Assembly (NCBI GenBank): GCA_025349905.2
Contig: MU624772.1
Coordinates: forward strand, 1-24,714
DNA length: 24,714 nt
From: Blastocladiella britannica
Taxonomy: Eukaryota > Blastocladiomycota > Blastocladiomycetes > Blastocladiales > Blastocladiaceae
Reading direction: 5' to 3'
Shown: piece by piece, positions 8,109-19,225 of the stretch
How the letters are laid out: the number at the start of each line of letters is the position of its first letter
How positions within the stretch are numbered: position 1 is the stretch's first letter
Notes under the pieces: model-generated
The model's database searches: none
The model's input: the letters and a program-made list of their open reading frames with translations, nothing else
Told to the model about the DNA's origin: nothing
Program-made: the position numbers and the translations under genes

Positions 8109-9930
8109 ATGCGCCTTCTTGCAGCGCTGATCCTGCTGCTCCACTTGACGATCGGCTTCGCCAACGCGAGCGGCAAGACGCCGGAGAAAAAGGACAGCGG
8201 ATCCTCCTCCTCCACGACTTTCAGGCAGGTCAGTTCAACCACCACGGCATTTTCCAACTCAGCCACACCGACGCTCGTTCCAGGCGCCACCTCGTCAGAT
8301 GGTGCTGTTTCGACAGCTATTTCCTTTTCATTACCGCTGTCAAAGTCATCGTCAGCGAGCACCTCATCTTCGACGGCGACGTCGTCAACGGTTACTGCTG
8401 CCCCACTTCCTTCTTCTTGGCCAGCTTGTCCCAATGATTTTCGCGTCCGCCGCTCGTTTGCCAGCATGTCCCCTGCTGATCGGAAAGCGTTTACGGACGG
8501 GTTCTTGCTGTATGGAGCTATCTTTTTTCTTCTCCATTCCTGTCATTTTCGTAGCTGACCCTTGTTGTCGCAAACTCAGAATGAAGCAGCGAGGAATTGT
8601 GGACATGCTGGTCCAGAAGCATCGTACTGCCATGTGGTGTACGTAAATAGACCCTATTCATAATAAAGGAAATGCTCAATTTCACGACGATTAACCAGTG
8701 CATGGGACGTCCAATTTCTTGCCCTTCCACCGCGCTATGATCCACGAGTTTGAAGAAAATCTCCGACAAGTGACTGGCGGCGCCGTACCCTCCATGCCGT
8801 TCGTAGTATTTAACTTTACTCGAAGAAGCTTGAAATGACTATGAAAAGAAAATCACTCCAGGTACTGGGACGAGCTTGCAGACTCGTTCAATATTCCGGC
8901 CAGCAAAGTATTTAGCGACACGGGGATCGGCGCTCTTGTGGCTGGCCCACTTGGCCCACCATTGACTGGGCTGCTCGACGACTCAGGGAACCCGGTGGTC
9001 CGGAGCCCGCTTGGCCAGGCCATTTCCGGATTTGGATGGATTATCCCAGGACAGGTTCTGGCCGATATGATGCCCAAGTTCACGTCTTGGGGCCAAATGT
9101 CGACCGTGATTGAGACCAACCCGCACAACCAGTACCATCTCGTTGTTGGTGGACACATGGCCCAAGTTCCCAACAGCCCTTGCGATGTCGCGTTCTGGGT
9201 TTGCTGTTTTCCTTTTTTGGTTGAGTTGAATCAATGGTCTTACCCGTATCAACCGACGTGTTAGCTCCACCACACTTTTATCGACCTTCTCTGGGCGGGC
9301 TTCCAGGCCGCGCTTCCTGGAAACGCTGAGCTTTTGACCACGACATCGACCCAGGACCCACAGCTCCCCAACTCGCTCGTTTTCGGTTACAACTACACGA
9401 ATACGGTACGTTGATTGCGCACAATTTTGTCCAATATCACAAACTCATTAAAACAATCAAAACAGGATGTACTCCGGTACCGCACTCGCCTCTGCTACAC
9501 GTACGAAGCGGTAGCCGATCCCAATCCGGCAGTGATGCGCCGCGCTTCATCTGACGCCGACCCGTCGCAGCAATTGTTGCCCCGCCTCGCACCAATTCCC
9601 GACGAGCAGTGGGCCGCGCAGCTGCAGCACGTCAACCTGACGCAGGTGCGTGCGGCCGAGGCCGAGATCAACGCGGTAATTGACGCGCTCAACCGCAAGA
9701 TTGCGTCGGGGGCGGTGGAGGCGTCGACTCTGCCCGTGGTGGACGACTACGTCGCCAAGATCGCCACCGTGCCAGCCAAGGACGACGGCGCGTTCTCGGC
9801 TATTCCAGTGGTGCAGAAGCACTACGCTGAGACTCAAAAGTCCGAGAATGCGTCGACTGTCGGGGCTGGGAAGGCCGTCATGGGTGCTGTTGGCGGCGTG
9901 CTTGGAGCTGCAGTGGCCTGGTTCTGGTAA
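8109..9930 (+). CDS. Tyrosinase (type-3 copper), secreted and probably GPI-anchored
   Basis: Six exons (8109-8509, 8580-8638, 8699-8798, 8862-9198, 9265-9405, 9466-9930) encode 500 aa; the five introns are 60-70 nt. Family knowledge: tyrosinases use two coppers to hydroxylate monophenols and oxidise catechols to quinones, usually for melanin. Residues 1-21 form a signal peptide (MRLLAALILLLHLTIGFANA), followed by a Ser/Thr-rich segment to about 100. CuA: H148, H155 and H164, with the latter two in HGTSNFLPFHR. CuB: H275-N-Q-Y-H279, then AFWLHHTFID with H301/H302. The usual DPxF before the last ligand reads DVAF. No Cys two residues before a CuA histidine is seen, so no Cys-His thioether is predicted. 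The C-terminus is Gly/Ala-rich and hydrophobic, ending AVAWFW, as in GPI-anchor signals. The donor of intron 3 is an unusual GTTCGT. It diverges from the K+ channel gene. Confidence 0.85.
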
Positions 9931-10239
9931 CTTGTACTTCGATTGCGAGGAAAGGACGCGAAAGAAATAGAAAATGTAACTTCCAAATGGTTTCCAAAAT
10001 TTTATTTATATTTTATTTTAAAAAGGAAGGAGGGAGAGGAGCGAGGAAGAAGAGGAATGGTTTTTTTTTTTTGGTGATCAGCACGAGGCAAGGGTAGCGA
10101 AGTATAAAGAGGGAGAAGAGAGCGTATTCGTATCGAAAGACATGAGAGTGATTGAACCGCCAGCGCAAGTGTCCGAGTGGTTCTCCAGAGTGATGGGTTC
10201 CAAAGAAAATAAACAGTGATGAGCAAAGTACGTCGACCA
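9931..10239. other. Convergent 3' region of tyrosinase and cyclin
   Basis: These 309 bp hold the 3' UTRs of both genes and no ORF I can support. On the minus strand there are two AATAAA hexamers (10017-10012 and 10006-10001), about 225-235 nt past the cyclin stop and probably its poly(A) signals. The stretch 10020-10070 is purine-rich on the plus strand and ends in a T run. No tRNA was confirmed. Confidence 0.5.
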
Positions 10240-12200
10240 TCAACCTCCCAGAGTCCCAGAGATGCCGTGCGATCCGTTTTGCTGCTGCTGCTGTTGCTGC
10301 TGTGTCGAGCCAGTCATGGCAACAAGGTCAGAGCCACTATCGCGACGCTTTCCATTGTGCAGCATAGCCTCGCGTTCGTCCATTGTCGCGCGGGAGGAAG
10401 TAGGGGCCGATGAAGACAGCCCATTGGTCACGATACCTCCATTGCCGTTGGCAAACGCAGGGGCGGCGGCGGTCGGCATTCGCGGAAACGGAACAGTAGG
10501 GCCAGTTGCGGCACCGACACTCGTTGACGATGCATGCGGATATCCCGCCGCCGTAGCTGGTGGGTACGGCGCTGCTGGGCGGTAGGCGGCCGGAGGTGGG
10601 AACGCGGACCGGGACTTGACCGCACTTGCCGTTCCATTCATCATATCATTGGCAGCAAGAGACGGCGGAGGCGGCGGCAGGTGCGTGTAGCCTCCATTGT
10701 GGTTCAAGGGGTGTGGCGGTGCGGTGGGCCCGCGTGAGTCGCTGGTTGACCAAGTACTTGGGTAGAGCGCCGCTGGTGCTGCATTGGAGGTTGGCGATGA
10801 CGACGACAACGACGATGACGACCGCTGGGGCGGTGGGTACGTTGCTTCCGCCATGTCAGCCCTGCTGTACTGCCTCTGCAGCTTGTGCTGCTGCTGCTGT
10901 TGTTGTTGTTGCAACTGGTGATGATGGTATTGCTCGGCGGCTCCCGGCTCTTGCCGCCCCATCCTCCAGTTCGCTGCTTGCGAGTGCTGGGCCCAGGCAC
11001 CACCGGAGGTACCCGAGCGCCCGGTCGCCGCCATACCAACCAAGGCAGCCGCGGCAATTGAGGCGGCACTGGCGCGGTCCGTTGCAGCGGTTGTTGCTGT
11101 AGGCGGTGGGCGAGGGAGTGAATCTCGGGATCGGTGCAGGTGTTGGTGTTGCTGCATCTTGGCCGGGTGCGAGTAAGATGATCGCGAGTTTGGTCGCCCT
11201 GGATGGTAGGACCCACTGCCTCCGGCCTGTGATGCGGGGTAAGGCGTGTTGACCGAGTCTGCCGCCGCCGCAGCAGAAGAGGAAGACGCGGCGTGCTTGC
11301 CGGTGGGAACCGCATGCATGGAATCAACGTCCATTGCCGACGCCATCCCCGCAGAAGCAGAAGTGGAGGAGGACGCCGCCGCCACAGCGTCATCGGCAGC
11401 GTACAAGGGGTTCTGGTGCTGCTGCTGCTGCTGATTGGGCCGCGCCGGTGGGGCCGGTGGTTGGAACGGTGTCAATGGACGGTTGCTGGTGTCGGGGTAG
11501 TGGAAGAGGCTGTTGAGCTCAGCCACCACGCTGGTCGGAACCATGGCGACGCCGCCGGCCTGGCAATGGTGCTCAATCATGCGGTCGAGCGCCTCGCAGT
11601 GCTCGATCCACTCGTCGCGTGTCGCCACCAGCCCGAAATCAAGGTACGTGAGCATTTCCCATTCCATGCGGTTGACTTCTTCCAGCCCAAACAGCCGTTG
11701 CGAGACATGGACCCAGGTGCGGTTCGAGTACGTGTCGTCGTAGAGAATCTTGCACGCTAGTAAGATTGCAGCGAGCATGACGCGGTGTGGGGTGACGTGG
11801 GTTCCGGCAACCAGTGGGTGGCGGTCGTGCAGCTTGCGAACAAAGTACACGGCAAGCACCAATGCCGCCAGCGGCGTGCGTGTGCGGTACGCGGCATTGT
11901 AGATGAAATCTCGGTACACTGGGATCGGAACCGGGCTACTCAATCCTGGGTCTGCTGCATCTTGCCCTGATGCCAACGGTGCTGGGGGCGAAGTTGGTGG
12001 TGGATCCCGAGGGCAGTTGAACCATTGACAGAGGAGCTCAAACGACACATCTTTTTTTTTTTCGCAAAGGAAGGAGGAATGAATACACTTGTTATCCATC
12101 AACAAAAATGTTGAACTGCAGTACCAATAACCCGGGTGCGGAGAGAACGAAACGGGCCATTTGACTCGTGAGCCCACTGTGCATCTGAAATGATGTACAT
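10240..12200 (-). CDS. Pho85-type (Pcl1/2-like) cyclin with polyQ and Ser/Pro-rich tail
   Basis: Two exons (12200-12125 and 12050-10240) across a 74-nt intron (GTACTG...A-run-AAG) give 628 aa. The cyclin box covers about residues 26-185: VSFELLCQWF, then VYRDFIYNAAYRTRTPLAALVLAVYF, MLAAILLACKILYDD (conserved K126), and EEVNRMEWEMLTYLDFGL (conserved E155). This order and the YDDTYSNRTW segment fit Pcl1/Pcl2/Pas1-class cyclins, which activate Pho85/Cdk5-like kinases in G1, polarity and nutrient responses. Residues 200-628 are low complexity (Gln, Ser, Ala, Pro, His), with CAG-encoded glutamine runs near the middle and C-terminus. The ATG chosen reads MYIISDAQW. A TTTCAG just inside it (about 12188) could instead be an acceptor for an unseen upstream exon, so the first 25 residues are uncertain. 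Confidence 0.8.
10281..10302. repeat. CTG/CAG triplet repeat (polyQ near cyclin C-terminus)
   Basis: Seven to eight CTG-like triplets with one TTG interruption encode the glutamine run just before NGSHGISG at the cyclin C-terminus. The repeat is interrupted and short. Confidence 0.8.
10886..10912. repeat. CTG/TTG triplet repeat (central polyQ of cyclin)
   Basis: Tandem CTG then TTG triplets encode a run of eight to nine glutamines (minus strand CAG/CAA) in the disordered part of the cyclin. The mixed codons suggest the amino acid run, not just the DNA repeat, has been kept. Confidence 0.8.
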
Positions 12201-12999
12201 GGTTTATTCAACGATGTGAAGAAAAAAAGGATTGGGCTGAGAGCGATTGCACAACGACACGGCGGAAGAAAAATATGAACAATCCAAGTGCCGGCAGGAC
12301 AGGATCAAGGAGTGAGGAGGATAAATAAATAAAAACGAGGGGATCGAGAGGGGGGAAAGAGGGAGCAGGATCGAGAATTTTTTTTGTGAGGATCAACACG
12401 ACATGAATTGTATTTTCCGCTCGAGGATATGTGAAGAAATGGAAAGCGATCCAGTATCTATAGAGAATATGGGCTGGGAGGAGAGAGAGAGTTGTATGTA
12501 AAACTGGAACTGCCCGAATCGATCAAAGGAAGGAGGGCAAGAGAATAGGTCAACTCGAACTTGCGGATCAGTTCAAGCGTTGAAGCGCTGGTGGATACTG
12601 TTCTACTTTAACTTGCACAGCGACCGTTGGACACCGTCGGTGTGTGTGTGGCGTGGTGGGGTGGAGTGGAGATAACTTGGAGCGGCGGCAGGGTGGCGCC
12701 TCGCAGGTAATTATTATAATAATATTGGAGTGGGAGAAGGAGCGAGTTGTTTTTTTCCTCTTTCTTTTTCAATAGTTGATCGGCCCAAAAAAAAAACGCG
12801 GTTAACAAAGTCACCGTTGAGAGAATGATGAAGACCAAGTCAGGAATTTTTTTGCTGCAAAGGACTGGAATACGGGGAAGGATGGGAAAGTTGTTTGTCC
12901 TGCATCGTCAAGATGTTTCCCATACTTAAGTTGCAAAGATATAGAAATATATGACGTACTACGCGAATTCCCATTCCACTGGATGGGAAACTTATGTGT

Positions 13000-13007
13000 T
13001 GACGTCA
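13000..13007. promoter_or_regulatory. CRE/ATF-type palindrome TGACGTCA
   Basis: This is the perfect eight-base consensus for CREB/ATF-family bZIP factors, which in fungi include Atf1 and Sko1 of stress pathways. It lies 332 bp before the glucan synthase start codon and about 800 bp from the cyclin start. Function is inferred from sequence only. Confidence 0.4.
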
Positions 13008-13313
13008 TGCTTCCGGGACCTGGAAGATCCAGTTTGTATTGACCAAGGCTTTTCCCAACCCATTTTTTTGTCTCTCTTTCCTGCGTGAATTAAATCAAGT
13101 ACTGCATGTCATGTATGCAACTTTACAGCGGGTATAGTTTTGTCATCACACCATTTTTGTTTTTGGGAAAGTCACGTCCGTCTCACACAGCCACAACAGT
13201 GGACCAGGTCTCACGCATTCAACCCAACCCATGCGCCTCAGACATGACAACACGTCGTGCCTTTTTGACCGTAATGCGGTAGCACATCTCCTCCTTGCAT
13301 GGCCAGTGCTTGA

Positions 13314-13320
13314 TATATAA
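13314..13320 (+). promoter_or_regulatory. TATA-box-like TATATAA before glucan synthase
   Basis: This strong TATA match lies only 18 bp before the first ATG (13339). If it sets initiation 25-35 bp downstream, the transcript would start at or after that ATG, favouring the second in-frame ATG at 13408. Fungal initiation sites vary, so this is suggestive only. Confidence 0.4.
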
Positions 13321-13338
13321 TTTTTCCGCTGCTGATCA

Positions 13339-16300
13339 ATGGATTCTCACGCACCGCCCTTGCCGACCGCACCGGGAGCAAACGCAGCCGATCCTTGGCG
13401 CGCCATGCTCCCGGCCCTCGCTTCTTCATTGTGTGACACGTTTGGCTTTCAACGCGACTCGTTGGCCAACCAATGCGCGCTCCTTGCAAGTTTGCTGGCC
13501 TCTCGCGCTGCCGCCCGGTACCACCACTTGCCCGTCGTGGAGGCGGCATCGGCTGCCATCTGGTCTGTCCACCAAGAATACATTGTCGGCCCAAATTCCG
13601 CCTATGCCCGCTGGGTGTCGGATCCAGTCATTGCCGCTACTGTTTTTCGATCGCACGACACCGACGCGGACCATGACCCAGCCCAGAAACACTTGGCCCG
13701 GCTCGCGACCTCGGCATCCGAGAGTGCATCGTTCACCTCACTCTCGCATGTGTTGCTCTGGCTTGCAATCTGGGGCGAGGCCGCCAACTTGCGATTTTGC
13801 CCCGAGTGGCTATCTTTTATCTTTCATTGCGCACTTTGCAAATGGGAGCTTGCCAACAATCCCGGTGACGGCTCCCGCACGGAATTCCTCGAGGCAATTG
13901 TCGTTCCCGCTTACAGTATATTGCGTGACGCCGTGTTCAAGAAGGCGGAAGCAGCTCCCCGGCACCGCAGCGATTCAGTCCCGCTGGGTGCCACCGCCGC
14001 CTCGGACGGGCAAGTTCCGCGGCTGCGTGATCACGAGGACACACTTGGATACGACGACTGGAATGATGGATTCGGCGACGGCAAGTGGTTGGCGGTGCGT
14101 CCCTCTTTTTCTTTTCAAGTGAAAACTCGCTGACTCCGCTCGTAATGCACAGAGCATTGTCGCTTCTGAAAATCGGCGCCTGCTCGAGCTGCCTCCCGGC
14201 GACTGGTACGACGCACTCCAGACCGTTGACTGGCGACGGTTCGCGCGCAAGACCTTTCTCGAGCGCCGGTCCCTGCTGCATCTGCTTGTCAACTTTCGCC
14301 GCGTGTGGATGCTCCATGCCTGGACGTTCATGACACTCCTGCCGCCTGTGGTACTGAATGCGTTCTTACCCCCATCGGCAGCGACGGCGGACGATCTCGT
14401 CCCGGGGACGAGCTACAGCGCGGCTGGCCTTGGCTTTGTGATCTGGGGATTCGGCGGGCTCGCATGTGCGCTCATCCACGCCTGCTCGTGCATCATTGAA
14501 TCAAGCCATGTGCCGCGGACGAGGTGGCATGCGGCCAAGGCGACGGCGGGGGCTTTGGCTCTTGCTGCGGTCAATATCCTTCTCCCCGGCCTCGCAGCAG
14601 CGGTTGGGTTTGGGTTCTTTCCTCGCCCGTTGACGCGTGTTGTGCGGACGTTTACAGGCCTGCTTCAGCTTGCACTGTCGTTCTACACGGGATACTATCT
14701 TGTCTTCCGCTGGTCCAGCCATCCGGGGAAACGCGCGCCATTCTTTTCGCTCCCAGCCCGCACGACGAGTGCAAAGCGGCTTTCTCGGTCGCTCTGGATG
14801 CTCATTTTTGCGTTCAAGCTCGTGTTCGGGTACCTCTGGATCATTGCCCCACTCGGTGAGCCACTCCGCATCGCGACTCAGCGCAGCTGCCACACTAACG
14901 GTCCCTTATCCGATGGCCCACAAGTGTACGCGGCCGCTGGCGTTTTCCTCTGCCGCGCATACGGCGGATTCACGGCCGCATCCATCCTCCTCCTGTCTTA
15001 TACTTTTTGGCATCTCGACATGTGTGTCCACTCCATTTATTTTGCCTCTCGATCTTGAAATGACAGGCGCTCACACCTCAGATCCCCAGGTTTTTATGGT
15101 GGACCATTGCCTCAACCGTGTGTGGATTTGCTCGTGCCATTGTCGACGGCAACTCACTGATGCGGCCGTGGCAAGGCATTTTCTCGCGACTTCCCGAGCG
15201 TATTTTGGTATGCTGCTTTTTTTTCATTTCCCTTTCTTTCCATGGCAGATTGAGGCAGTGTACTCACGAGAACTTATAAAAACAGTCCAAAATCGTGACC
15301 ACAACGGAACATGGCCCAGAGTCGGCTCCGCTTGGACGCCATTCGTTGCCGATCCCGGATATCCTGGCCGTTGGCACCGTCTGGAACCGAATCGTCGTTG
15401 GCATGTATCACCAGTATCTGCTCTCGCGCGACCAAGTCATGAGCATGCTCTTTTATCGCGGTAGCAGCAACTCTGCCGCCACCGTCCTCCGGGTCGACGA
15501 GTTCCCAGACCCGCCAGCCACCTCCTCTTCGTCCTCCTCCTCACAAGATCGACACGCATCAGCAGAACAATTGTCGCACATGACGCTGGTCGCTTCCCGC
15601 GAGGCGCTCGTGTATCCGTCGTATTTCGGCGCTCAGGAGGATCGCAGCGCGCTTGTTGAGCACAGCGAAGCGAATCGCCGGCTCCGCTTCTTTGCGCGAT
15701 CGTTGTCCATGTCTGGCATGCCGCCGCCGCTGCCAGTGCGCGCACTGCCCATCATGACTGTGTTGATCCCTCACTTTGCCGAGACGGTCTTGCTCAGCAC
15801 GCACGAGCTGTTTCGTGCTGGCGGAGTGATGCAGCTCAAGTATCTCCAGTCGATTGCTCCCGAGGATTGGACCCGGTTCATGACGGCCAGTGCCGAGTTT
15901 TCCGACATGTCCGGTGTTCCCGTGCACCAAACGCAAGATCCGGCACACCAGGTCACGTTCCCGCCTCACTCGTGGTCCGCGTCTCCTTCTCTACCACCAA
16001 CGCTCTCGTCGCCTAGCCTGCTCGCTCTCGGCAGTGCTGTTGGTGGCGGTGCCCCGCAAAGTACGTGGGTGTACTCGCCCCCACCCCCGCCCTCTGTTTC
16101 GAGTGGGAGTGGCGCCAGCAGTGGCACTGCCGCTGTACCCCTCCAAGATGCCATGCTTCACTTGCTCGGATTCCGAACGGCACACCCAACCGCCGTTCAG
16201 CGCGTGCGCAAATGGGCATCCGCGCGAACTCAGACTCTGTGGCGGACTGTGCACGGTGTCATGCAGTACCAATGTGCCCTCCAGCACTTGGGAAGCCTCG

Positions 16301-19140
16301 AGGCTCCCGCCACTGCTCGCCAGACCGCGGAAATGTGGATACCACGCGATTTGGAGTACGAGTCTGGTGATTTGGAGCGCCTTCTATCGCCCGCAGCTAT
16401 CGCGTCCACCATGGATGTCGCTGAGGGGACGATCCCATCGCACCCAAAGGTCAAGGTCACATTGGCGATGCAACAGTATGCCCAAATGTCGGCCGCCGAG
16501 CACGCCGACGTTGACGAACTCTCGCGCGAGTTTTCGTGCTCGGGGCTCGGATTTGCCTGGATCGAGGCGGTTTCTGATGCTGCTCTCGACAGGCGAAGCT
16601 ACTACTCTGTCTTTGCGGCCAAGGACGATCCGTTTGCCATCGACCTGCCAGCAGCTTCTGGGTCTTGTTCGGACGACGGGGTCGCGCTGACGCGGCCTCC
16701 TGCGGGGACGCGTATTTGCTACCGAATCAAGCTGCCTGGGCCGCCCATTCTCGGTGATGGCAAAAGCGACAACCAAAACACGAGCCTCATCTACCAGCGC
16801 GGCGACATTGTTCACCTCCTTGATGCCAACCAGGACAATTACTTTGAGGAGGCGCTCAAGGTTCGGTCCGTCATGTCGCACATGACTCGGTCGGCTGTTG
16901 CAAGTGAGGAGCTGAATACGTGTCCCCTGGTCATTCTCGGAACGCGAGAGCACATTTTCAGTGAATCCCAAGGGTATGTTCTCATTTTGGCACGTCTGCA
17001 CATGCCAGGAAATCTCACCAATGTCAGCAATAGACTCATCGGGAATATTGCCGCCGGGAAAGAATACGTGTTCGGGACGCTCACACAGCGCGTCATGGCA
17101 TTGCTCAACTCGCGGCTTCACTATGGCCACCCAGACTATTTGAACTTTACGTTTATGCAGACACGCGGCGGGGTCTCCAAGGCACAACGTGGGCTGCACC
17201 TGAACGAGGATGTCTTTGCCGGCATGACGGCGCTCTCGCGCGGCGGCGACATTGGGCACGCCGAGTACATTCAGGTCGGCAAGGGACGCGACCTCGGGTT
17301 TTCGTCGGTGCTGACCTTTACCGCCAAGATCGGCGCAGGGATGGCCGAGCAGATCATTTCGCGCGATCACTACCACCTGGGCACGCGCCTTCCCGTCGAC
17401 TGGCTGCTCACCTTCTACTACACGCACACGGGCTTCCATGTCACCAACATCTTGTCCGTGATGGCTATTCAACTCTTTGTCGTCGTGACAATGTTGCTTG
17501 CGGTCTATCTCCCAAGTGACGAGGGAGTGTTCTGTACGACGCCAGCGAACCGGTCGCTCATGTGCTCGTCGACCAACAAGCACGACCGCGAGTTGCTCCT
17601 GGCTTGGATTCAGCAAGGCCTGCTGGCGTTTGTCGTGTACTTTATCAGCTACTTGCCGTTCTTTCTGCAACTCGTGTCAGAGTTCGGGCTTGCTCACGCC
17701 GTCCTGCGCCTTGGTCGGCAGATTGCGTGCCTCGCACCCGTGTTTGAGTGTGTGGTGACGCAAGTGTATGCCACCTCGCTCTTGACCAACCTGCGCGTCA
17801 AGGCGGCCAAGTACCTGGCGACCGGTCGGCGACTGGCCACCTCGCGGGCAAGCTTTAGTACGCTGTGGGCCGACTACCACCGCACCGTGATTGAGCCCGG
17901 GCTGTGCATGACTGCGACGCTCGTGGCAGTCGCATTGCAGCTGCCAGCCATGCCGCCCCTGGCATTCATTGCGTTCATCACCCTCAGCCTGATTATTGCC
18001 CCCTTTTTGTTCAACCCGCGCCAGTTTGCGTGGCCCGAGCTGGTGGCCGACTTTGCAGCGACCATGCGCTGGCTACTGTTGGCGCGCGTGGCTGCTATGC
18101 CTGGGAAACCAAAGAAGCAGCATCAGCAGCAGCAAGGGACTCGGGGCTGGGCTCGCGATGTGGAGGTCCCGCGACACCGCCTCGTGACGGGGTACAGCGG
18201 CGGGTTTGAAGTGTCGCTTTGGACCCGACTGTTGGCGGTTGGCCAAGCGTGGGCGCGGGTCGCGCTCTACGTGTGGCCTCTGTCGAGTCTCGTTCCTGTT
18301 CCATGCGCCAGCACCGCCGATCTCCGGTTCGGTGGCGCACTCCCGGTCCCCGTGCTGTCCGTGCTTGCCCTCTCGCTGGTTCCCGCGATGGTGTCGACGG
18401 CCCTGCACTTGTCGGCGCTGGTGTGGGTGGTGGTGTGGGGCAGCGTGCTCCGACAGCCGGCGATGGCGCGCGCGGCCGCGCCGGTGGTGCACGCGGTGAC
18501 CGCATTATCGGTCTGGCTCACGTGGCTCGCGCTCATCGCCGCGGTGGCCTTTTCGCCCGCAGCTGCAGTGTTGGCGGTGATGGTCGCCGTTCAGCTGCAG
18601 CGTGCGCTCTCGACCACCGTGTACGCGCTTGTTCGGCAGGATCCGCCGGATGCGCGCAATGTCACTGCTGCCTGGTGGTCGGGACAGCCCATGGCACCAT
18701 CGGGCGGGTTTTCGGCCGCCGGCGCGCTCGGGTGGGTGTGGATCCGCGAGACGGTGGTAGCCGCTCTGGCACATGGACCGGAACGCGCGATTGACGTGTG
18801 CGTGGTGCTAGTGGTGCATGCGCTGGTGCTGGTTCCGATCGCACTGCCACACTGGGATCACTGGCATACGCGCCATATGCTCTTGTGGTCGTGCCCGCAA
18901 TGTGATGCGAAAAAGGCAACAACACAGTCGTCGACCGCGTCGTCTGCTCCCAAATCAAGTGGTGCCTATGATCCTGATGCTCCAATTCGGCAACGGGGAT
19001 CAGACTGGGCAGCACGCCTGATCCTTGTCATCATCACCGTACTCGTGTGGGTGACTTTGCTCTTGCCCGTGATTGCGCAGTCGTGGATTTCCGCCAAGCA
19101 GCGGAATTGGGTGGTTGGCATCCTTGGGTGCAGCAGGTAA
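13339..19140 (+). CDS. FKS1: 1,3-beta-glucan synthase catalytic subunit (FKS family, GT48)
   Basis: Four exons (13339-14094, 14153-15021, 15090-15207, 15286-19140; introns 58, 68 and 78 nt) encode 1865 aa, close to yeast Fks1 (1876). It polymerises UDP-glucose into wall beta-1,3-glucan at the plasma membrane. The N-terminal FKS1 domain has FGFQRDS and [21 protein letters not shown]; the first TM cluster follows. The cytosolic region has [57 protein letters not shown] and the [18 protein letters not shown] blocks. The second TM cluster follows, including FNPRQFAW. Intron 2 was fixed by restoring DMFLWW, matching yeast DTFLWY. A Pro/Ser-rich insertion sits near residues 800-865. Both echinocandin hot spots differ from sensitive enzymes. 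The start may instead be the second Met (13408). Confidence 0.95.
14837..14863 (+). other. Echinocandin hot spot 1 equivalent in FKS
   Basis: Residues 481-489 read WIIAPLGEP and align without gaps to yeast FLTLSLRDP-type hot spot 1, anchored by the following P-x-R. The Phe position is Trp and the Ser position (Ser645 in Candida albicans) is Pro. Confidence 0.7.
17602..17628 (+). other. Echinocandin hot spot 2 equivalent in FKS
   Basis: Residues 1354-1362 read AWIQQGLLA, where yeast Fks1 has DWVRRYTLS. Both arginines are Gln and the leading Asp is Ala. The flanking blocks ([30 protein letters not shown]) anchor the alignment. Confidence 0.65.
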
Positions 19141-19225
19141 AAATTTTAAGGAAAAAGCATAAGAAAAAAAAATTCCCAGGGCAAATATATATTTTGTTAG
19201 ATAAACACATAGATTGCGACTGGAA

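Larger units (their letters stand above)
12201..13338. promoter_or_regulatory. 1.1-kb intergenic region between cyclin and glucan synthase
   Basis: No coding region can be supported here. From 12230 to 12560 the plus strand is purine-rich, so the cyclin transcript has a CT-rich promoter or leader, as common in fungi. Other features are a TG run (12639-12649), an A/T-rich patch of TAAT repeats (about 12708-12725), an A run at 12786-12796, a perfect TGACGTCA at 13000-13007 with a TGACGTAC at 12952-12959, and TATATAA at 13314-13320. The window is long compared with the other spacers here, so it may hold regulatory sites or an unrecognised noncoding transcript. Confidence 0.55.

Noticed and set aside
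7907..8467. Upstream extension of the first K+ channel exon (about 187 more codons)
   Set aside because: It would run antisense through the tyrosinase signal peptide and Ser/Thr region. The ATG at 7906 has a better context and leaves a normal divergent promoter.
10165..10215. tRNA-like A box (TGTCCGAGTGG at 10170-10180)
   Set aside because: No matching B box with a paired T stem follows at the right distance, and no acceptor stem can be formed.
16384..17670. 428-aa open frame antisense to the glucan synthase
   Set aside because: It overlaps the most conserved catalytic blocks of FKS and encodes no recognisable domain, so it is a shadow of coding bias.
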